From an uncultured Bacteroidales bacterium (GTDB lineage Bacteria > Bacteroidota > Bacteroidia > Bacteroidales > Paludibacteraceae): a stretch of DNA of 9,845 nucleotides. The stretch covers positions 1 to 9,845 of the forward strand of contig CAKVBV010000074.1 in NCBI GenBank assembly GCA_934725535.1. Reading direction: 5' to 3'. The position numbers and the translations under genes were made by a program. Below are positions 5,009 through 9,845 of this stretch, one piece after another (position 1 is the first letter of the stretch; each line of letters starts with the position of its first letter). Below the pieces are notes generated by a model. That model made no database searches, was not told the DNA's origin, and saw only the letters and a list, made by a program, of their open reading frames with translations.

Positions 5009-7354
5009 TTGTCTGATTATGCACAATCCGTCACAATACCTGCCAATAGCACCGGCAAGATAGACGCTGCCAACACCACTATTTATGTCATAGCCTGCCC
5101 GCCGCAGAACAGTACGGCACCTACTACAGGCACACTCACCATCACCGCTACAGGCGGCAACACGATTACAGCCAATCTCTCGACACCCGATATTACGTGT
5201 TCGGGTTATACACTCTCTCTTAACAACAACGGTACAGTAACCACCGCGGGCGTGTATTGCGCAGGTTCACCTATTGCCAAGCCTGCCGATGCCACTATCA
5301 GTGCCGACTGCCCATACACTTTCGATGGCTGGTCGGAAACTCCCGTCGAAAACGGCAGCAGCACTTACACCAAGATAGACTTCGGCACCTATACTATGCC
5401 CAAGGGCAACACTACTCTCTATGCCGTCTATAGTCAGACAGAGGGTAGCAAGATATATGGTACAGAGACTATTGTGGCGGCAACAGGGTGGACATCTGTT
5501 AGTGGCTTCAAAGCAACCAATGAGCAAACGGCTACCAACTGGACGTGGAACAGAACACAATCCTATCAGAATAATTATATATATATAGGTGCTGCGTATA
5601 AATACATGCTCCTCTTCAGATACCATTCTCTGACTATCAATATAAAAGACAGTTACGATGTGTCGTCTATCTATGTGGCCATGAACGCGGCACAGAAATC
5701 CTTCGGACAGTACTTTGGCAATGCTGGCATTACGGGAGCCACCAAGGTGCCTGACGGGGACAATTATATCCTCACTCCTACGGCAAACAGTATTGTTATC
5801 AGTCAGTCCTATCAATGTTATGTGGACAGTTTTGTGGTCAGTTATAGCACGGGTGAGATGACGACCACTTACTACTCAGACCTTGCCTGCGGGTACACCA
5901 CGAAAGAGGTAACTGCCGACGAGACGATGACGGATATTGTCAATCAGAATATGGACGTTATCGTCAAGAACGGTGCCACCCTCACTGTTGCAGGTACGTC
6001 GCAACTGCACCACCTCTCTATCGAGGGCGGTGCAACGGTGGTTTTGCCAAACAATGCCGCCCTTACGGTAGCTGGAATGTATCTTGCAGGCGGTTGGGTG
6101 ACTATCAATGGTGCAGAGACCTACGATATGCCGCGTCTTTATATAAAGGACGGTAGTACCCTCGCCGCAGACAACGACTCTATCTTCCTCGACCTCACTA
6201 TTGACAAGAGCAACTACTACCCGTTTGCCGTGCCTTTCGATGCCAAGGTCAGCGATATTCGCTATGCCGATGCGGAACTGGCAAAGGCTGCCACCTACGG
6301 TACACACTATGTGGTTAAGACCTACGATGGTGCCTCGCGCGCTACCGGTACAAGTGCCGGCAACTGGGTGGCACTCGCTACCGGCGAGACGCTCACCTCC
6401 GGCACAGGCTACATCATCACCGCTGTACCGCGCTCGGGGGACACCCGTACTGTCATCCGCATACCGATGGCATATACCAATGGCAGCACTCCGCGCAACA
6501 CTGTAGCCGTTACGGCTTATAACAACAGCGGCGCAGCCAAAGAGAACAACATCGGTTGGAACTTCGTTTCCAACCCCTATATGACCTTGTTCCATGCCGC
6601 CCAACTGACAGGCATTGCCAACCTGCTGTATGCCCAAGTGCCCGAATACGACTTCTCGGATTACAAGGCAGTTCTGCTGAAAGAGACGACCCTTCGTCCC
6701 GAATGGGGCTTCTTTGTGCAAGTCCCCGAATCGGGTACACTCAACTTTGCCGCAGAAGGGCAGAAACGCAATGCTCCGATGCTTGGCAATACGGAAGATA
6801 TGACCACTTACCTCACCGTTTATCTCACCAACGAGACCTATACGCTCTCCGACCGACTCGGATTAGTCATCAACGACCGCTATACAGCCGACTACGAGAT
6901 AGGGGCAGACCTTGAGCGTATGTTCGGCGAAGCCTACACACTGGCAACCTACACCGTTATGAACGGCGTGCGGTTGGCCTTCAACGCGCTCCCGTTATCG
7001 GAGGTGGAGAAAAGTGTTGCCATTGGCTTCCGTGCTCCCGAGACGGGTGAATACACTTTCGCTATCGACCCTGACCAAGACACGGTGGGCATCAAGCAGA
7101 TAGAATTGTACGACAGCGAGGCTGATATTGTCACCAATTTGCTGTTGTCAGACTATACTTTCAGCGTAGCCGAACCCACGCAGTCTGACGCGCGTTTCAC
7201 TATTCGCATCGTATTCCATAGTAGCGTACCATCGGCTGTTGATGACATCTCCGGTGCACCACAAGGCACAAACAAAATTGTGCGCGACGGACATCTCTAT
7301 ATTCTGCATAATGGCAAGATGTACAACGCGACCGGCTGTATGATTGGCAGATAA
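5009..7354 (+). CDS. Secreted multidomain protein, C-terminal portion (out of frame with its N-terminus)
   Basis: This is the continuation of the secreted protein begun at 3811. The frame is open from 4946, and the only internal start I can offer is the TTG at 5009, which is probably not used: there is no signal peptide, and the open frame before it (VIASVSSSYKIALSANAAL) completes the beta-sandwich begun upstream. Counted from 5009, a second B-repeat-like module spans about 64-142 (CPYTFDGWSE to LYAVYS). A likely parallel-beta segment follows (310-365, DVIVKNGATLTVAG). Then comes a module typical of large exported Bacteroidales proteins: YPFAVPFDAKVSDI (404-417), YDGASRATG (439-447), GWNFVSNPYM (516-525) and WGFFVQV (566-572). 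The C-terminus (759-781, RDGHLYILHNGKMYNATG) resembles short conserved tails of exported Bacteroidales proteins. A specific ligand or enzyme activity is not visible. Confidence 0.8.
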   Translation: MSDYAQSVTIPANSTGKIDAANTTIYVIACPPQNSTAPTTGTLTITATGGNTITANLSTPDITCSGYTLSLNNNGTVTTAGVYCAGSPIAKPADATISADCPYTFDGWSETPVENGSSTYTKIDFGTYTMPKGNTTLYAVYSQTEGSKIYGTETIVAATGWTSVSGFKATNEQTATNWTWNRTQSYQNNYIYIGAAYKYMLLFRYHSLTINIKDSYDVSSIYVAMNAAQKSFGQYFGNAGITGATKVPDGDNYILTPTANSIVISQSYQCYVDSFVVSYSTGEMTTTYYSDLACGYTTKEVTADETMTDIVNQNMDVIVKNGATLTVAGTSQLHHLSIEGGATVVLPNNAALTVAGMYLAGGWVTINGAETYDMPRLYIKDGSTLAADNDSIFLDLTIDKSNYYPFAVPFDAKVSDIRYADAELAKAATYGTHYVVKTYDGASRATGTSAGNWVALATGETLTSGTGYIITAVPRSGDTRTVIRIPMAYTNGSTPRNTVAVTAYNNSGAAKENNIGWNFVSNPYMTLFHAAQLTGIANLLYAQVPEYDFSDYKAVLLKETTLRPEWGFFVQVPESGTLNFAAEGQKRNAPMLGNTEDMTTYLTVYLTNETYTLSDRLGLVINDRYTADYEIGADLERMFGEAYTLATYTVMNGVRLAFNALPLSEVEKSVAIGFRAPETGEYTFAIDPDQDTVGIKQIELYDSEADIVTNLLLSDYTFSVAEPTQSDARFTIRIVFHSSVPSAVDDISGAPQGTNKIVRDGHLYILHNGKMYNATGCMIGR

Positions 7355-7380
7355 TGACCTATTATATTTGTTGCCAACCC

Positions 7381-7767
7381 ATGAGAATCACCATAAGCGT
7401 TATTGTAATGCTGCTGACAATCCTGTGCAAACCTCTCTTTGCGCAGGATTGTCAGTGGGTACCTATGCAGGCGGATGTCTTCCTCGAGCAAACGATTGTC
7501 AATCCATCGCCTGTACTTGCAACCGAGGCTACCACCACCTACGACACACCTGCCGACAATTCCCCTGACAGAAAGCATATCGGCAACCGTCGCAATGCTA
7601 ACGACCCTTTTGGCGGTGCCACGATTGATGATGTGGACGACCCAAAAGAACCTGGCTTGCCTGTAGGCGATGTGCCGGTAGGTTTTTTGCTGCTCCTTGC
7701 TGCGTTTTATGTCCTGTATATGAGGCTGCAATCGCGGCAATTATACTCAGACAGTATAGATGAATGA
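7381..7767 (+). CDS. Small exported protein with C-terminal membrane segment
   Basis: No named family is recognised. The 128-aa product has a signal peptide (MRITISVIVMLLTILCKPLFA, probable cleavage before QDCQ) and a low-complexity acidic, Pro/Thr-rich middle. The tail DPKEPGLPVGDVPVG (87-101) leads into a hydrophobic segment FLLLLAAFYVLYM (102-114) and a basic, polar end (RLQSRQ). The layout (signal, flexible linker, PVGD-type motif, membrane span, Arg) suggests a membrane-anchored exported protein with its bulk in the periplasm. I recall similar GD-plus-membrane tails in other Bacteroidales surface proteins. An ATG at 7354 overlaps the stop of the preceding gene by one base and would add nine residues (MTYYICCQP). 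I prefer 7381 because it gives a standard signal peptide. Tight spacing after the large secreted protein implies co-expression and a possible shared role. Confidence 0.72.
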   Translation: MRITISVIVMLLTILCKPLFAQDCQWVPMQADVFLEQTIVNPSPVLATEATTTYDTPADNSPDRKHIGNRRNANDPFGGATIDDVDDPKEPGLPVGDVPVGFLLLLAAFYVLYMRLQSRQLYSDSIDE

Positions 7768-7769
7768 GC

Positions 7770-7802
7770 GGGTGGATAACGGGTGGATAGCAAGTGGATA
7801 AC
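7770..7802. repeat. 11-bp tandem repeat, three units (ggtggata core)
   Basis: Units gggtggataac (7770-7780), gggtggatagc (7781-7791) and aagtggataac (7792-7802) form an imperfect 11-bp array. It begins two bases after the stop of the small exported protein and lies about 45 bp upstream of the kdsB promoter. Its sequence is unrelated to the aatcacatact array at 2386-2440, but the period is the same. Confidence 0.85.
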
Positions 7803-7845
7803 ACACAGACGCAAACACCCGATGAACCATGATTTTTTGTAAAGT

Positions 7846-7877
7846 GTTGTGTGTTTCAGATATTTTGTGTAATTTTG
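7846..7877 (+). promoter_or_regulatory. Bacteroidota-type promoter for kdsB
   Basis: A -7 box taattttg (7870-7877) matches TAnnTTTG. A gttg -33 box (7846-7849) lies 20 bp upstream. Transcription would start near 7884. This places the promoter downstream of the ATG at 7829 and settles the kdsB start at 7898. Confidence 0.85.
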
Positions 7878-7897
7878 CGAACCTAACAGGACAAGAT

Positions 7898-8665
7898 ATG
7901 CAGTATATAGGAATCATACCGGCGCGCTATGCAAGTACGCGTTTTCCAGGGAAACCCTTGGCGGACATCTGCGGGAAACCGATGATTCAGCGTGTGTATG
8001 AACAGGCGCGCAAGGTGCTTGATACGGTGATAGTGGCGACAGATGATGAGCGTATCTATGACTGCATGAAAGGCTTTGGCGGACAGGTAGTGATGACTTC
8101 GCCCAATCACAAGTGCGGTACCGACCGTGTGGAGGAGGCTTATGAGATATACAAACGGGGACAGGCACAGCCTTTGACAGATGAGGAGGTGGTGGTAATA
8201 AACATCCAGGGCGATGAGCCGTTTATCCAACCTGCTCAGATAGAGGCGATTATGTCGTGTTTTCCGACAGAGATAGCGACGTTGGTGAAGCCGTTTACAA
8301 AGGAGGATACATGGGAGGATTTGGAGAATCCGAACTCACCTAAAGTGGTGTGGTCGGAGCAGACAGGTGAAGCAATATACTTCTCGCGCAGCGTGATTCC
8401 GCACTTGAGAGGCGTGGACAGGTCGGATTGGTTGCTGCGTGGGAAGTTTTATCGGCATATCGGCATGTATGCGTACCGCGCTGACGTGCTGAAACGTATC
8501 ACACGTATGCCGCAGACACCGTTGGAACTGGCAGAGAGCCTCGAGCAACTGCGTTGGATAGAGAACGGAGTGAAGGTGAAGGTGGCGGTATGTGAGACCT
8601 ATTCGAAGGGGATAGACACGCAGGAAGACTTGGAAGAGGCTGTCAAGTACATGAAAATGAAGTGA
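7898..8665 (+). CDS. kdsB: 3-deoxy-manno-octulosonate cytidylyltransferase (CMP-Kdo synthetase)
   Basis: This cytoplasmic enzyme activates Kdo with CTP to CMP-Kdo, the donor for the inner core of lipopolysaccharide, and releases pyrophosphate. The 255-aa product has the standard length. Signature elements are in order: the nucleotide-binding loop IPARYASTRFPGKPL (7-21), GTDR (74-77), the metal-binding NIQGDEP (102-108), FSRS (162-165), RHIGMYAY (186-193), LELAESLEQLRW (209-220) and GIDTQEDL (238-245), whose Asp240 is the second metal ligand. An upstream in-frame ATG at 7829 would add 23 residues with no family counterpart and overlaps the promoter, so 7898 is the start. The gene has its own promoter and is followed by 121 bp of AT-rich spacer before deoD. 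It implies a Kdo-containing outer membrane. Confidence 0.97.
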   Translation: MQYIGIIPARYASTRFPGKPLADICGKPMIQRVYEQARKVLDTVIVATDDERIYDCMKGFGGQVVMTSPNHKCGTDRVEEAYEIYKRGQAQPLTDEEVVVINIQGDEPFIQPAQIEAIMSCFPTEIATLVKPFTKEDTWEDLENPNSPKVVWSEQTGEAIYFSRSVIPHLRGVDRSDWLLRGKFYRHIGMYAYRADVLKRITRMPQTPLELAESLEQLRWIENGVKVKVAVCETYSKGIDTQEDLEEAVKYMKMK

Positions 8666-8786
8666 GAAAACAAATAACTATCAGAATAAGAAACATATAA
8701 TTACCACGAATTAACCATTAATTTTTCAGTGGGGTAGGAGCGGTAAGTGTGCGAAAGGATTGATAATTAATTAAAAAAAAGAGCGT

Positions 8787-9494
8787 ATGAACAATACACC
8801 GACTCCCCATATAGGGGCTCAGTACGGCGAGATAGCCGAGACTGTGATTATGGCAGGCGACCCTCTGCGCGCAAAACTGATGGCAGAGAAGTTTTTGGAC
8901 AATGCGGTCCAATTCAATAATGTACGTGGTATGCTTGGGTTTACAGGCACTTACAAAGGCAAGCGGGTAAGTGTGATGGGGCATGGAATGGGTATCCCGT
9001 CGATAGGCATATACAGTTATGAGTTGTATAATTTCTATGGCGTGAAGACCATTATCCGCGTGGGCAGTGCAGGCAGTATCCACAAAGATTTGCATATCGG
9101 GGACCTTGCCATAGCCATGGGTGCATGCACGAACAGCAACTATGCTGCACAATACGAGTTGCCCGGGACGTACGCACCTATTGCTGATTTCGACCTTTGT
9201 CGCCGTGCGGTAGAGGCGTGTGAGAAGTTCGGCTATCACTACAAGGTTGGCAATGTGTTCTCATCGGATACGTTCTACACTGAGAATGCACACAATGACA
9301 AGTGGATAAATATGGGTGTCATGTGCGTGGAAATGGAGGCTCCCGCGTTGTATATGAATGCGGCACGCTCAGGCAATAAGGCGTTGGTAATCTGTACAAT
9401 AAGTGACAATATACTGACCGGTGAAGTGACGACAGCAGAGGAGCGTCAGAACAACTTTACCCAAATGATGGATGTGGCGTTCAGCCTTGTGTAA
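8787..9494 (+). CDS. deoD: Purine nucleoside phosphorylase, DeoD type
   Basis: This is a hexameric (NP-I family) purine nucleoside phosphorylase that cleaves purine (deoxy)nucleosides with phosphate to the base and (deoxy)ribose-1-phosphate in nucleoside salvage. The 235-aa length is typical. Residues known from E. coli DeoD are all present: His8, the phosphate loop GDPLR (24-28), Arg47 in NNVRGMLGFTG, Arg91 in IRVGSAG, VEMEA (181-185, with Glu182 and Glu184 at the ribose site), and the catalytic pair Asp207 in TISDN and Arg220 in AEER. The ATG at 8787 follows an A-rich stretch, usual for Bacteroidota starts. The protein ends soon after the last helix, slightly shorter than the E. coli enzyme. 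I could not identify a good promoter in the 121-bp spacer, so it may share transcripts with kdsB. Confidence 0.97.
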   Translation: MNNTPTPHIGAQYGEIAETVIMAGDPLRAKLMAEKFLDNAVQFNNVRGMLGFTGTYKGKRVSVMGHGMGIPSIGIYSYELYNFYGVKTIIRVGSAGSIHKDLHIGDLAIAMGACTNSNYAAQYELPGTYAPIADFDLCRRAVEACEKFGYHYKVGNVFSSDTFYTENAHNDKWINMGVMCVEMEAPALYMNAARSGNKALVICTISDNILTGEVTTAEERQNNFTQMMDVAFSLV

Positions 9495-9511
9495 GGCGTG
9501 ACGGTTGGGCA

Positions 9512-9545
9512 ATTTGAAAATCTGCAAATTAGATGATTTGAAAAT
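9512..9545. repeat. AT-rich atttgaaaat direct repeat
   Basis: The word atttgaaaat occurs at 9512-9521 and 9536-9545, 24 bp apart, just after the deoD stop. It is another low-complexity intergenic repeat of the type seen at 924-941 and 2324-2365. No gene is visible between deoD and the tRNA. Confidence 0.6.
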
Positions 9546-9585
9546 TGTTTCAACGGAATGAAAAAGTGAAAAAAGCGGTTTGCTA

Positions 9586-9617
9586 TTTGTGTATGTCGCG
9601 GAAAAGCAGTACCTTTG
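9586..9617 (+). promoter_or_regulatory. Consensus Bacteroidota promoter for tRNA-Ser
   Basis: A perfect -33 box tttg (9586-9589) and a perfect -7 box tacctttg (9610-9617) are separated by 20 bp. Transcription would start near 9624, six bases before the mature tRNA 5' end. It is the strongest consensus promoter in the window. Confidence 0.9.
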
Positions 9618-9629
9618 CAGCCGCTTTTT

Positions 9630-9718
9630 GGAAAGTTGTCTGAGTGGTCGAAAGAGCCGCACTCGAAATGCGGTGTACGCATTACGTCGTACCGGGGGTT
9701 CGAATCCCTCACTTTCCG
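9630..9718 (+). tRNA. tRNA-Ser (anticodon CGA)
   Basis: An 89-nt class II tRNA. The acceptor stem pairs ggaaagt (9630-9636) with actttcc (9711-9717), followed by discriminator G9718. The anticodon stem ccgca/tgcgg holds the loop ctcgaaa with anticodon CGA at 9664-9666, reading UCG. A long variable arm (gtacg/cgtac) and a T-arm with ttcgaat identify serine. The 3' CCA is not encoded: the sequence after the discriminator is caag, so it must be added by CCA-adding enzyme. Confidence 0.97.
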
Positions 9719-9740
9719 CAAGGTCATAAGTTTATGGGGA

Positions 9741-9768
9741 GAGCTTGATTGAGAATATCAATCGGCTC
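9741..9768 (+). terminator. Possible terminator hairpin after tRNA-Ser
   Basis: An imperfect hairpin pairs gagc with gctc and gattg with caatc, with a small internal loop between and a 7-nt loop agaatat. It lies 22 nt after the tRNA. The following sequence (tatagtgtccattt) is only mildly T-rich, so termination strength is doubtful. The rest of the window to 9845 shows no gene. A TAnnTTTG-like box at 9803-9810 lacks a matching -33 box. Confidence 0.4.
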
Positions 9769-9845
9769 TATAGTGTCCATTTAGAAACGCAATTTTGGGG
9801 TATATTTTTGCCCCCCTGTCAGCCCTTGTTGAGGGTACCGAAACA

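Noticed and set aside
5876..6721. A 281-codon minus-strand frame opposite the secreted protein
   Set aside because: Its composition is unlike a real protein, and the plus strand carries clear conserved modules of an exported Bacteroidales protein.
7829..7897. Upstream ATG extending kdsB by 23 residues
   Set aside because: The extension overlaps the kdsB promoter and would begin upstream of the predicted transcription start. Family members begin with the sequence found at 7898.
8719..8726. taattttt as a -7 box for deoD
   Set aside because: The final G is missing and no TTG lies at the proper distance upstream.
9783..9820. Hairpin-like ggggtatatttttgcccc and a tatttttg box near the window end
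   Set aside because: The four-base stem is weak, no -33 box fits, and the sequence ends before any gene could confirm a role.

Overview
The window looks like the chromosome of a member of the Bacteroidales (phylum Bacteroidota). Three promoters match the Bacteroidota consensus (TTTG-like -33 box, 20-bp gap, TAnnTTTG -7 box). Starts are preceded by A-rich sequence rather than clear Shine-Dalgarno sites. The PheS is of the Bacteroidota type, and a large exported protein has the repeat and domain make-up common in this order. The species cannot be named from this sequence.

Layout. Positions 1-2319 hold a leftward block: a conserved hypothetical protein, the 23S rRNA 2'-O-methyltransferase RlmB (5-nt gap), then after about 150 bp of repeat-rich spacer a HAD-family phosphatase and, 2 nt on, the start of a FemAB-like aminoacyltransferase that runs off the window. 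A repeat-filled divergent region (2320-2597) leads to rightward pheS. Next come a GC-rich palindromic repeat array (3659-3716) and a large Thr-rich secreted protein that is split in two reading frames exactly at a run of nine Gs (4947-4955). A small exported protein with a C-terminal membrane segment follows closely. The rightward run ends with kdsB (CMP-Kdo synthetase), deoD (purine nucleoside phosphorylase) and tRNA-Ser(CGA).

How the genes relate. Most are housekeeping: translation (pheS, rlmB, tRNA-Ser), envelope (kdsB for LPS core, the FemAB-like protein perhaps for peptidoglycan) and nucleoside salvage (deoD). The accessory part is the secreted protein and its small membrane neighbour.

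Most interesting. (1) The G9 tract: a stop just before it and a stop shortly after it confine the frame change to about 35 bp, and dropping one G would restore a 1180-residue protein. This is either a phase-variable surface protein or a homopolymer sequencing error. (2) Most spacers carry repeats: a 9-bp-arm palindrome shared between two sites 2.6 kb apart, two unrelated tandem arrays that both have an 11-bp period, and a duplicated 29-bp hairpin element that has become the N-terminal coding sequence of the HAD phosphatase.
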